Shown here in pieces: positions 52,040 to 60,565 of a stretch of DNA of 64,000 nucleotides (positions within the stretch are counted from its first letter, which is position 1; every line of letters starts with the position of its first letter). Both the position numbers and the translations under genes were made by a program. The notes beneath the pieces were generated by a model. That model was not told where the DNA came from. It searched no databases and saw only the letters and a list, made by a program, of their open reading frames with translations. The DNA is from Vicinamibacterales bacterium (GTDB lineage: Bacteria > Acidobacteriota > Vicinamibacteria > Vicinamibacterales > UBA823): contig DASCOS010000009.1 in the NCBI GenBank assembly GCA_036012125.1, positions 124,001 to 188,000 of the forward strand, in the 5' to 3' direction.

Positions 52040-53176
52040 TCACTTACTCCCTACATCACGCTTCGCACCCCGAGCCGCTTCTGCCTGCTGCATTAAATTA
52101 GAAACTAACTCGTCACGTCGACGCATCAGTCCCTTACGGGGCCGATGACCGCGCTCAGACCCGATCACATACTCGCAGAATAGTGGAAACGCTATGGTCG
52201 AGTCGCAGTAGGCCACTACGGTGTCGGGCAGGACACCTGGATTCACTTTACCCCAACTAACGGCCTCAGCCGGAGTGGCACCCGAGAGTCCGCCCCACAC
52301 AACCTGATCAGTGGTGATCTGAATGAAGTAGTCGTTGCCACCTTTTGGAATGCCGTAAACTTCCCACAACGTCGGCTGGCCTTGAAGATAGAAGTTCTTA
52401 GGCGACCCGCCGCCAAGAATGACACACCCGTTTTGATGACCTGAGAGAATGATCGCACAAACTTCATTGACATCCCGATTCGAATCGATCATGAAGGAGC
52501 TGCCTTCGAGTAACGCATTTGAAGCAATGTTCATACCGATGGAACTGTCACCGGGTGAGGAGGTGTACACCGGCAGGTCTACGGCTGCTGCACACGCTAC
52601 GACCGAATGCTCTTCGCACCCTGGAAACCTCTGAAGCAGATCCTGCCCTAGGCGATGATGAAACTCGGCACTCGACATCGGTCCCTGGAGCCGCTGCCGG
52701 ACGAGAAAATCCCTGATATACGAATCTGTTTCAAGAAGAACTGAGGATGGAAATAGCACATCGTAAATGCGGATGATCCCCTGCTCGTAAAGCTCGATAT
52801 CATCAAGAAACGGCGAGCCTCGGTGCAACGTAAAATTCATGGCGTAGTGCAGGTCGTGGTAGAGGTTCGCCCCCGTACTGATGATGAAATCTACGAGACC
52901 TCGATTCATTAATTCGATTAGGCATCCACCAAGACCTGCTGGCGTTAACGCGCCGGCCACGGTCAATCCGATCGTCGTATCGGTCTCCGGCGCAAGCATT
53001 TTGTCCGAAAAAATGTGACAAGCTTCGGACAAACGGCCAGCGTTAAACGCTTGAAATCCATCATCGATCAGCCTACGGATGTCTTCACTACCCCTAGGCC
53101 GGTAGTACCGAATTGCTGCTCCGTCGAGGAGGTTATGACCGTGAGAACCTGACGAACCAGGAGCGCGATGAGGCAT
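52040..53176 (-). CDS. Deoxyhypusine-synthase-like protein
   Basis: 378 residues from ATG 53176, with GGAGG 6 nt upstream. The fold is that of deoxyhypusine synthase: GLTVAGALTPAGLGGCLIELMNRGLVDFIISTGANLYHDLHYA (in part: GLVDFIISTGANLYHDLH), VYTSSPGDSSIGMNIA, VILGGGSPKNFYLQ, FIQITTDQVVWGGLSGATPAEAVSWGK. The catalytic lysine of the eukaryotic enzyme is kept in AVSWGKVNPG. Bacteria have no eIF5A, so the substrate is not hypusine on that protein; homospermidine synthesis or modification of another protein are the main ideas. No polyamine gene is nearby. The gene follows a 275-bp gap and precedes the frameshifted PIN-like gene. Confidence 0.9.
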   Translation of the reverse strand: MPHRAPGSSGSHGHNLLDGAAIRYYRPRGSEDIRRLIDDGFQAFNAGRLSEACHIFSDKMLAPETDTTIGLTVAGALTPAGLGGCLIELMNRGLVDFIISTGANLYHDLHYAMNFTLHRGSPFLDDIELYEQGIIRIYDVLFPSSVLLETDSYIRDFLVRQRLQGPMSSAEFHHRLGQDLLQRFPGCEEHSVVACAAAVDLPVYTSSPGDSSIGMNIASNALLEGSSFMIDSNRDVNEVCAIILSGHQNGCVILGGGSPKNFYLQGQPTLWEVYGIPKGGNDYFIQITTDQVVWGGLSGATPAEAVSWGKVNPGVLPDTVVAYCDSTIAFPLFCEYVIGSERGHRPRKGLMRRRDELVSNLMQQAEAARGAKRDVGSK

Positions 53177-53451
53177 GGGGTTCCTCCGATACACGAGGAC
53201 ATCCACGGACCTTAACTCAGTCCGGGACCGACGAAACCGCCAGGGAAAGACGGCGGCCGGGTAAGCTTAACACCTCTTCTCCCGCCTGATTGTCGCGATC
53301 TTTATTAAGTGCTGCGAGAGAATTGTTCTGAGTAGGAACTCCAGGTTAGGACAGCCTCTAGCATCGATGGTGAGGCTAGATGGTGAGACGACCACACCCG
53401 CTAACTCTGTGTAGCTAAGGGTTGGAACCTCAAGGAAGAGGTATCATGCGG
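53177..53451. other. Intergenic region without a recognised gene
   Basis: 275 bp between the deoxyhypusine-synthase-like gene and a small membrane-protein gene. Apart from the GGAGG ribosome site next to 53176, I see no tRNA, riboswitch or convincing hairpin. Confidence 0.5.
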
Positions 53452-53703
53452 TCAATCTTCGATCCGGCTAGGGTCGACCCAGTCGGCACGGCGTCCTGAG
53501 AACCCCACGACGAGTAAAGCAGCGCCAAATGCACCCGTGAACAGCGCAAAACCATCCGTGAGCCACGACTCCCACTTAAAGTCGGCCAGACTGAGCACCA
53601 CCGTAAGAAACACAAGCACTGCTCCGATCGAAGTCGAAATTCGACGGGCAAGTGTTAACCTTATTAACGTTCCCCGCATACGCCTGATGGCTGGCAATTT
53701 CAT
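53452..53703 (-). CDS. Small two-helix membrane protein, unrecognised
   Basis: 83 residues, ATG start, basic N-terminus (RRMRGTLIRLTLARR), two hydrophobic helices (TSIGAVLVFLTVVLSLA and GFALFTGAFGAALLVVGFSG) and an acidic WVDPSRIED tail. The layout is that of a real small inner-membrane protein, and the alternative frames here lack this pattern. No function can be given. Confidence 0.55.
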   Translation of the reverse strand: MKLPAIRRMRGTLIRLTLARRISTSIGAVLVFLTVVLSLADFKWESWLTDGFALFTGAFGAALLVVGFSGRRADWVDPSRIED

Positions 53704-53799
53704 GCCTCAAACGTCTCGGGCAAGAATGACACGATACCAAATGGATATTTCTCGTTGACGACAGGCGAGACCATTTGTGCCACGGCCTAAGGGACTAGC

Positions 53800-54600
53800 C
53801 TACTGACCCTCGTTACGAATCTCCCCAAGACCCATAGCGTGATAGCCAGCGTCTACAAACAGCACCTCACCCGTTACAGCGCGCCCTGCATCACTCAAGA
53901 GAAATATTGCCGCGTCTGCCACTTCACCAGCATCGATATTACGTCGAAGCGGCGCATGAGCACGGTAGACTGACAGAATATTGGAGAAACCCGAAATGCC
54001 ACTTGCGGCTAATGTCTTGATCGGCCCAGCAGAAATGGCATTGACGCGGATTTGCTGAGTGCCAAGTTCGCTCGACAGATATCGGACGCTGGCTTCAAGC
54101 GCGGCCTTCGCAACCCCCATTACGTTGTAATTTGGAAAAACCCGCTCGCTACCAAGATAGGTAAGCGTGAGAAGGCTACCGCCTCCTCTAAGTGCCATCA
54201 ACGGTGCAACCGCTCGCGCCAGAGCTACGAATGAATAAGCGCTGACATCAAGCGCAACCTGGAAATCCCCTCGGGTCGTTTCTAGGAACGGTTGAGTGAT
54301 TGCCTCACGTGGGGCGAAGGCCACGCCGTGGACTAGAAAGTCCAGACCACCAAACTCCTGCTCTAAGCGATCAGCTACTGCCTCGATTTGCTGGTCCTGA
54401 GTGACGTCACACTCCAGAACCAAGGGTGGTTGTGTCAGCGTCGCCGCAAGTTTGCTCACATTTCGCTCGAACCGCTCGTTGACATAAGTCAACGCGAGCC
54501 GTGCGCCAGCTCGATCAGCCGCTTCTGTAATCGCCCAAGAAATAGATCGCTTGTTCGCGACGCCAACAACTAGACCCTGTTTTCCGGAAAGATCGATCAT
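53800..54600 (-). CDS. fabI: Enoyl-[acyl-carrier-protein] reductase FabI
   Basis: 266 residues from ATG 54600, which sits 9 nt after GGAGGT; an ATG at 54609 is too close to that site. NADH-binding GLVVGVANKRSISWAI, LVHGVAFAPREAI, the catalytic pair in YLGSERVFPNYNVMGVAKAALEA (second Tyr and Lys, Y-x6-K) and INAISAGPIKTLAASGI are all diagnostic. It performs the last reduction of fatty acid elongation and is the triclosan target. Single gene, 74 bp from the basic-tailed protein. Confidence 0.97.
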   Translation of the reverse strand: MIDLSGKQGLVVGVANKRSISWAITEAADRAGARLALTYVNERFERNVSKLAATLTQPPLVLECDVTQDQQIEAVADRLEQEFGGLDFLVHGVAFAPREAITQPFLETTRGDFQVALDVSAYSFVALARAVAPLMALRGGGSLLTLTYLGSERVFPNYNVMGVAKAALEASVRYLSSELGTQQIRVNAISAGPIKTLAASGISGFSNILSVYRAHAPLRRNIDAGEVADAAIFLLSDAGRAVTGEVLFVDAGYHAMGLGEIRNEGQ

Positions 54601-54674
54601 GTTGAACATACCTCCAACGGACGCTAGCGAGCGTGCCCGCCTAACCTACCGTCTCGGCCGAGCAGTGGAGTTCT

Positions 54675-55319
54675 TTAAGACGACTTTTTTTCACGCCGGG
54701 CTGAGCGCGAAGCCCGCGACTTGGAGCGCCCTGACGTCCGCCCTCGACGGCGGTTACTTGGCTCGGCTCGGTCCTGGAATTGATCCTGCTCACGAGACCG
54801 CTGCTCAAAGCCGTTACCATTCGTACGACCACCGTTGCCCAAGTGACGTTTTCCAGATGGACCCCTGCCATTATCGCTACGGCCGTTCCCATTTCGCGTG
54901 TTCGACTGACGGACGGTAAACTCAGGAACACGCCGCTCCGGTACCTGTCCCTCAACACGTGGCAGTGTCGCGCGGATTAAAGGCCGGTGCACCGAACCAG
55001 CACTACGTTTCGATGTGGGCTCAGACACAAGCGGCGTCTTGTCAGCAGCAGACCCATGGAGCACGTTTGCAGGAGTTGAACCAGCTTCGGCTGTTACCTC
55101 GGTTTCACTGGAACGCACAGCATCTGTTGCAGGCAGCTTGTGTTTTCGGGATCGGGGCATTTTTGCAGCCTTGTACTCATGCTCAGCATCGCACGTTGTA
55201 CAGCGAGTCTGTCTGATTTCGTCAGACACCATAGCCACAACGGCGTGATCCGTGATGCGGCGCTCACGCGGACAATAATCATCCACGCTATCACCCAGCC
55301 GAAGCCGACGCTCTTGCAT
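54675..55319 (-). CDS. Conserved N-terminal cysteine module with long basic RG-rich tail
   Basis: 214 residues from ATG 55319, with AAGG 6 nt upstream. The first 55 residues read as a compact domain (RLRLGDSVDDYCPRERRITDHAVVAMVSDEIRQTRCTTCDAEHEYK in part: DDYCPRERRITDH, RCTTCDAEHEYK) that resembles a degenerate zinc ribbon in which one cysteine is missing. From about residue 105 it is low-complexity, rich in Arg, Gly, Asn and Ser (NTRNGNGRSDNGRGPSGKRH, RRRGRTSGRSKSRASRSARR). Such a tail suggests nucleic-acid or ribosome binding. I recall similar hypothetical proteins from acidobacteria, but cannot name a family. Confidence 0.7.
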   Translation of the reverse strand: MQERRLRLGDSVDDYCPRERRITDHAVVAMVSDEIRQTRCTTCDAEHEYKAAKMPRSRKHKLPATDAVRSSETEVTAEAGSTPANVLHGSAADKTPLVSEPTSKRSAGSVHRPLIRATLPRVEGQVPERRVPEFTVRQSNTRNGNGRSDNGRGPSGKRHLGNGGRTNGNGFEQRSREQDQFQDRAEPSNRRRGRTSGRSKSRASRSARREKKSS

Positions 55320-55442
55320 CAAAGCCTTACCAAGACCAAGGAATTCAAAAGGAGTACTCGTGCAGGCGGAACGAGTCTAGCAGAAGAGCCCGCAAAAACG
55401 CAACCGCCTCGTGGCTAGCCACCACCGCACTCTACCAAGCTA

Positions 55443-56843
55443 TCAACCGTCAAGACTTTCGACCCGCGCATCTTCGAGCCAGGCGATTATATAAGACAGG
55501 GCATTTTCAACAGCAACTGGGTTTGTTGACTGGGTTGTCTTTCGTGTATTAACCGCTGCTTGAGCAGTGATCCGAATCTGGATGTCATCCTCGAACAAAT
55601 CGCTAAACGCCTTCCACTCGGTCATCGATAGCGATTCAAAGTCGCGATCTGATGTCAGCAAGTCACGAACCATTCCACCGACCAAGGTATGTGCATCCCG
55701 AAACGCCATTCCGCGCGAGACCAGATAATCAGCTACCTCGGTGGCAAGTAACAGCCCAGACGCAGCTGACTTAGTGCGAGCACCTAATACTGCGAGCGTT
55801 CGCGCGACGGTGGTCACAGCTGCCGTCGAAGCCAGAACGGTATCCTCAGCGTCAAACAGCGCCTCCTTATCCTCCTGCAGATCCTTGTTGTATCCGCTAG
55901 GCAAACCCTTCATGCTCGCGAGCCATCCAGCCGACCTTCCGATCACCCGCCCGCTCTTTCCACGGACTAGCTCAAGCGGGTCGGGGTTCTTCTTCTGAGG
56001 CATGAGACTGCTGCCCGTGGTAACCGAGTCGGAAAGCTCAAAGAATCCAAACTCCTCGCTACTGAAAACAATAACGTCCTCACCAAACCGACTTAAATGA
56101 ATCATCGTTAACGCACACGCATGCAAGAAATCAGCAACGAAATCACGGTCGGCGGTGGCATCAAGACTATTGGCTACGACCTTGGAAAATCCTAAGCGTG
56201 ACGCCAGAGCCTCAGTGTCAACAGGGTAGCTTGAACCAGCAACAGCGCCAGAACCAAGTGGCATGGCGTCGGCTTGGTCGCGCACATTGTCGAATCGTGC
56301 GTAGTCACGACGGAAACCTTCGGCATGGGCAAGAAAGAAATGTGCGACGAGCATCGGTTGTGCGCGACGCAGATGCGTGTAGGCTGGCATGAGCGTCCCA
56401 TTTGCAGACGCCGCCTGCTCGGCAAGAACAGAGACCAAGCCAAGTAGACTGCGCTGAATCTCTCGGGTTCTGCGACGAACATAGAGCCGAAGGTCAAGTG
56501 CTACCTGATCGTTGCGCGACCGCCCGGTGTGTAACCGTTTACCAGCTTCCCCCACACGGTCGACGAGCTTACGCTCAACAAAGGCATGCACGTCCTCATC
56601 AGGCCCAGAAATGAAGGCGGGATCTAGCTGACCCTCCTTGAGGATGTCCTGTAGCGCAGTGGAAACTGCTTCCGACTCATCGGCGGTCAGGACACCCACG
56701 GCCCTGAGCGCCTCGGCCCAAGCGAGACTCCCGTTGACATCGTCTTCAAATAGCCGACGGTCAAAGACGAACGACGACTGAAACCTGAAGACGTCGGCGT
56801 CCGGAGCGTCGGCGAAACGCCCTGACCAGAGATGCTTAGTCAT
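55443..56843 (-). CDS. argH: Argininosuccinate lyase
   Basis: 466 residues. LWSGRFADAPDADVFRF, HTGRSRNDQVALDLRLY, AYTHLRRAQPMLVAHFFLAH and the signature GSSLMPQKKNPDPLELVRGK with the catalytic Ser loop. It splits argininosuccinate into arginine and fumarate. Last gene of argR-argG-argH, 15 bp after argG. Confidence 0.97.
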   Translation of the reverse strand: MTKHLWSGRFADAPDADVFRFQSSFVFDRRLFEDDVNGSLAWAEALRAVGVLTADESEAVSTALQDILKEGQLDPAFISGPDEDVHAFVERKLVDRVGEAGKRLHTGRSRNDQVALDLRLYVRRRTREIQRSLLGLVSVLAEQAASANGTLMPAYTHLRRAQPMLVAHFFLAHAEGFRRDYARFDNVRDQADAMPLGSGAVAGSSYPVDTEALASRLGFSKVVANSLDATADRDFVADFLHACALTMIHLSRFGEDVIVFSSEEFGFFELSDSVTTGSSLMPQKKNPDPLELVRGKSGRVIGRSAGWLASMKGLPSGYNKDLQEDKEALFDAEDTVLASTAAVTTVARTLAVLGARTKSAASGLLLATEVADYLVSRGMAFRDAHTLVGGMVRDLLTSDRDFESLSMTEWKAFSDLFEDDIQIRITAQAAVNTRKTTQSTNPVAVENALSYIIAWLEDARVESLDG

Positions 56844-56858
56844 GTGGTTGTGGCTGAG

Positions 56859-58103
56859 TCAGGCATCGCCTTTCTTAACTTTGGATTTCATCGAAACGTT
56901 CGGTCGCAGTGCGGCTGGCCCTTTTCGTGCCGCCGTCTCAACCGGCAATCCAAAAATTTTGATAAAGCCTTCTGCAGCAGTGTGGTCAAACTGATCTTCA
57001 TCGTCGTAAGTCGCCAAGGCGTAATCGTACAGGGCGTAAGGTGATTGACGGCCTACCACCCTACAGTCACCTTTGAACAACTTGAGCCGGATTGTTCCTG
57101 TCACACGCGGCTGGACGTACGCGACCAAGGCGTCAATCGCTTCACGTGTTGGCGTAAACCACAATCCATCGTAGACGAGGTCGGCGTAAGTGCAAGCTAG
57201 ATGACGCTTCACTCTATCAAGATCACGAGGAATGACCATCATTTCTAACTCGTGATGTGCCATGTGCAAAACAATCGCAGCGGGGGCCTCATAGATCTCT
57301 CGCGATTTGATACCGACCAGACGATTTTCCAACATATCTATCCGACCTACCCCGTGGGAGCCGGCAATTGTGCTCAAACTATGAATAAGCTCGACGAGCG
57401 GCATCCTGACACCATTCACCGAAGTTGGTACACCGTCAGTGAACTGAATTTCAACGTAGGCTGGCGCATTTGGACATTCTCCCGACGGACGGGTGAGGGT
57501 GTAGATGTCCTCCGGTGGTTCTGTCCAGGGATCCTCGAGTACGCCACACTCAATCGACCGCCCCCAAAGATTCGAATCGGTGCTGTAAGGACTGTCAACC
57601 GTTGCAGGCACAGGAATGCCCCGTTTCTTGGCGTAGGCGATTTCTTCGGGCCGACTCATCCCCCAGACACGGGCGGGTGCAATCACTTGGATTGAGGGAT
57701 TTAAGGCACGAGCTGAAACGTCAATTCTGACCTGATCATTACCTTTACCGGTGCAACCGTGCGCGATCGCTCCGGCATTCTCGCTCTCCGCGACCTCGAT
57801 GAGACACTTCGCGATTAAGGGTCGTCCCAGTGACGTTGCCATGGGATATCGCCCCTCGTACAGTGCTCCAGCCTGAAGAGCCGGGAGTAGATATTCATGG
57901 ACAAACTCTTCACGCACGTCGATCACATGCGCGCGGACCGCCCCGACTGCTAACGCGCGCTCACGCACGTCGTCTAGCTCTTTGCCCTGACCCATGTCGA
58001 GCGTTACAGCAATGATCTCTGCATCATGGTGCTCGGCTAACCACGGAATCGCGACTGAGGTGTCGAGACCACCTGAATACGCAAGTACGATCCTCTCTGT
58101 CAC
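56859..58103 (-). CDS. argG: Argininosuccinate synthase
   Basis: 414 residues. The ATP-pyrophosphatase loop VLAYSGGLDTSVAIPWL, AHGCTGKGNDQVRIDVSARAL, PYSTDSNLWGRSIECGVLEDP and DMLENRLVGIKSREIYEAPAA mark the family. It joins citrulline and aspartate. It follows argR by 17 bp and precedes argH by 15 bp. Confidence 0.97.
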   Translation of the reverse strand: MTERIVLAYSGGLDTSVAIPWLAEHHDAEIIAVTLDMGQGKELDDVRERALAVGAVRAHVIDVREEFVHEYLLPALQAGALYEGRYPMATSLGRPLIAKCLIEVAESENAGAIAHGCTGKGNDQVRIDVSARALNPSIQVIAPARVWGMSRPEEIAYAKKRGIPVPATVDSPYSTDSNLWGRSIECGVLEDPWTEPPEDIYTLTRPSGECPNAPAYVEIQFTDGVPTSVNGVRMPLVELIHSLSTIAGSHGVGRIDMLENRLVGIKSREIYEAPAAIVLHMAHHELEMMVIPRDLDRVKRHLACTYADLVYDGLWFTPTREAIDALVAYVQPRVTGTIRLKLFKGDCRVVGRQSPYALYDYALATYDDEDQFDHTAAEGFIKIFGLPVETAARKGPAALRPNVSMKSKVKKGDA

Positions 58104-58120
58104 TTCATCTCCTTCCGACC

Positions 58121-58573
58121 TCAGGCCTTGGCCCAGGTCTCGAATCGCTTAACCATTTCAGCCGCGGCTCGGCGATGACGAGCGATCACTAATATCGTGT
58201 CGTCGCCTCCAACGGTACCCACCACCTCGTCGTAAGTAGCCCGATCAATCGCTAATGCCAACAGCTGTGCCTCACCTGGGTCAGTCTTAAGGACGATCAT
58301 CTGCTCAACCCGTTCAACACGCTTCAAATAATCAGCCACGGCGCGCTGTACATCGGCGCGTGGACCCATGGTCTGCATCTGCACCACATCGGCTCGCTGA
58401 TAGGCACCGTCCGCTGCGCGCTTGACAAGTCCAAGCTCCTTAATATCACGTGAAAGTGTGGCCTGAGTAGCATCGAATCCCCGTCGCTTGAGACGTTTTC
58501 GTAGAAGTTCTTGACTGTGAATGGCCTCACCAGTCACGAGTTCAACGATTGCTGCTTGGCGAAATTGCTTCAT
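58121..58573 (-). CDS. argR: Arginine repressor ArgR
   Basis: 150 residues. N-terminal winged helix (QAAIVELVTGEAIHSQELL, SRDIKELGLVKR) and C-terminal hexamerisation and arginine-binding domain (LLALAIDRATYDEVVGTVGGDDTILVIAR in part: GTVGGDDTILVIAR). It probably controls both its own operon and the divergent argCBDJF genes through the palindromes at 58635-58668. Confidence 0.95.
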   Translation of the reverse strand: MKQFRQAAIVELVTGEAIHSQELLRKRLKRRGFDATQATLSRDIKELGLVKRAADGAYQRADVVQMQTMGPRADVQRAVADYLKRVERVEQMIVLKTDPGEAQLLALAIDRATYDEVVGTVGGDDTILVIARHRRAAAEMVKRFETWAKA

Positions 58574-58612
58574 AGCTATTCGTTAACAAGAAACAAAAAT
58601 GTGCTGCTTTTA

Positions 58613-58642
58613 TTGACCGTAACGGCTACAATTTGGTATACA
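58613..58642 (+). promoter_or_regulatory. argC promoter
   Basis: TTGACC (58613-58618) and TATACA (58637-58642) with an 18-bp spacer, 35 bp before the argC start. The first ARG-box-like palindrome covers the -10 box. Confidence 0.65.
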
Positions 58643-58668
58643 TATACACTTGTCTGTATAAATATACA
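58635..58668. promoter_or_regulatory. Tandem ARG-box-like operators
   Basis: Box 1 has arms GTATA/TATAC at 58636-58647 and box 2 arms TGTATA/TATACA at 58655-58668; their centres are 20 bp apart, close to the 21 bp of paired ArgR sites in other bacteria. Both are AT-rich palindromes as expected for ArgR, though the core TGTATA differs from the E. coli TGAAT. They lie between the divergent argR and argC genes. Confidence 0.75.
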
Positions 58669-58676
58669 TTACTTGG

Positions 58677-59666
58677 ATGAATATGCAAAGAGTTCTGGTT
58701 GGGTTGGCTGGCGCCACCGGCTACGTGGGTCAAGAGTTACTCGCACTTCTAGCTGGACACCCACGTGTGACACTAACAACTGCGATGTCCTCTGGAACGG
58801 GACAAACATCACTGCCCAAGATGGCACGCATTTGGGACGGTGAACTCGTCCCTCTTTCGGTCGACCAGCTTGCCGAAAAGACAAACGCCGCCTTTCTAGC
58901 GCTACCCGATCCGGTCACCGCTGAAGTTGTTCCTGTACTAGTTGATCGCGGGGTACGAGTATTCGACCTCTCCGGTACGTTTCGTCTACGTAATTCGGAA
59001 CAGCGCGCCAAGTGGTATCCGGCGGCATCAGATACCGTGGCTAGCACAGCGGTATATGGTTTACCGGAACATTGTGGAAATGCGCTCCGTGATGCGACGC
59101 TCATCGCATGTCCTGGTTGTTACCCGACAGCGGCTCTTTTGGCGCTCCGCCCACTGATCACAGCCGATTTATTGGCTGACGATCTCGTCGTTGATGCGAA
59201 ATCTGGACTTTCTGGTGCCGGCAAAACACCGAGTGAACGAACCCATTTCTCGGAATGCCACGGTAACGTTGCGAGTTATGGCATTTTTTCACATCGCCAC
59301 GCTGCCGAGATTGAGCAGGAACTGCAGAAGACCGTCACCTTCGTACCCCATCTGGTCCCGTTAGACCGGGGCATTCTGGAAACGATATACGGTCGGTTGA
59401 GGCCAGGACTGGGCGCCGATGAGGTTGGTCTGGCACTCCACGAAGCATATCGTGAGAGCCCTTTTGTCCGACTTCGCGGCACGAATTTACCGGAAATCAA
59501 GGATGTTGCCCACACCAATTTCTGTGACATTGGATGGTCAGTCTCTGACGACGGCCGACTGGTCCTTGTAGCCTGTTTGGACAACCTAGTTAAGGGTGCA
59601 GCTGGCCAGGCCGTCCAGGCTTTCAATCTCGCGTTCGGCTTCGACGAGCGCGATGGGTTGCTCTAA
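58677..59666 (+). CDS. argC: N-acetyl-gamma-glutamyl-phosphate reductase
   Basis: 329 residues. NADP-binding LVGLAGATGYVGQELLALL, FDLSGTFRLR, the active-site cysteine in ACPGCYPTAALLAL and VDAKSGLSGAGKTPS are diagnostic. It catalyses the third step of arginine synthesis. First gene of argCBDJF. Confidence 0.96.
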   Translation: MNMQRVLVGLAGATGYVGQELLALLAGHPRVTLTTAMSSGTGQTSLPKMARIWDGELVPLSVDQLAEKTNAAFLALPDPVTAEVVPVLVDRGVRVFDLSGTFRLRNSEQRAKWYPAASDTVASTAVYGLPEHCGNALRDATLIACPGCYPTAALLALRPLITADLLADDLVVDAKSGLSGAGKTPSERTHFSECHGNVASYGIFSHRHAAEIEQELQKTVTFVPHLVPLDRGILETIYGRLRPGLGADEVGLALHEAYRESPFVRLRGTNLPEIKDVAHTNFCDIGWSVSDDGRLVLVACLDNLVKGAAGQAVQAFNLAFGFDERDGLL

Positions 59667-59677
59667 CCGAGGTTACA

Positions 59678-60565
59678 GTGTCCAAGTCCCTTTCAGGTGT
59701 CGACGTGGGACCGCTTGTGCTGAAGCTTGGTGGAGAGCTGATCGACACGAGCGAAGGACTGGATGGCATAGCCACTCTGATTGCCCAAGCGGCGGCTCAA
59801 CGTCCGGTAGTCGTTATACACGGCGGTGGTCGCGAAATCGACTCTGAGCTTGCACGGGCGGGCCTTGATAAACGGGTGGTGGATGGTTTACGCATTACGG
59901 ATCAAGCAACGCTCGATGTCGTTGTTGGTGTGTTGGCCGGTCGGGTTAACACCCGACTCGTGGCAGCAGTTACCCGAGCCGGTGCTCCTGCCGTCGGGTT
60001 AACCGGAGCAGATGACCGAATCGGTCTTTGCCGCCGCGCGAGTCCATACCGCGCGCTTGACGGGAATACCGCAGACCTTGGTTTGGTGGGCCAGCCACTG
60101 CCAACGGAGGCTCCACGATTGCTGGACCGATTGCGACGAGCGGGTTACACGCCAATCGTGGCGTGCATTGGCGTTACTCAAGATGGACAGCTACTTAACG
60201 TGAACGCCGACATGCTCGCCGCTCAACTAGCAGTGAACCTGGAGGTGAACCAGCTCATCATTTTGGGTGCAACGGCTGGTGTTTTGGATAGTAATGGCCA
60301 GTCATTGATAAGGCTTGACGATGCCGACGTTGAACAACTTGTGGCGAGCGGTGACATCACCGCCGGGATGGTGGCTAAACTTGACGCATGCCGGCTGGCA
60401 AGCCGGAACGGTGTCAATAGCGTCATCATTGCCGACGGTCGACGAGCCAACGACCTCGACCTCTTACCGGGAACGGTGATTACCGCGGGTGATGGGCCCA
60501 CGAATCCGCAGGCTTCTGCTTTGACGAAGAAAACGAATAAGAAGGGGGCGGGTCGTGACGAATAG
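59678..60565 (+). CDS. argB: Acetylglutamate kinase
   Basis: 295 residues from GTG 59678, with GAGG 6 nt upstream. LVLKLGGELIDTSEGLD, VVVIHGGGREIDSELARAG, VDGLRITDQATLDVVVGVLAG, LLNVNADMLAAQLAVNL and DITAGMVAKLDACRLA match the amino-acid kinase fold. A Lys/Gly-rich tail follows (ALTKKTNKKGAGRDE). It overlaps argD by 11 bp. Confidence 0.95.
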   Translation: MSKSLSGVDVGPLVLKLGGELIDTSEGLDGIATLIAQAAAQRPVVVIHGGGREIDSELARAGLDKRVVDGLRITDQATLDVVVGVLAGRVNTRLVAAVTRAGAPAVGLTGADDRIGLCRRASPYRALDGNTADLGLVGQPLPTEAPRLLDRLRRAGYTPIVACIGVTQDGQLLNVNADMLAAQLAVNLEVNQLIILGATAGVLDSNGQSLIRLDDADVEQLVASGDITAGMVAKLDACRLASRNGVNSVIIADGRRANDLDLLPGTVITAGDGPTNPQASALTKKTNKKGAGRDE

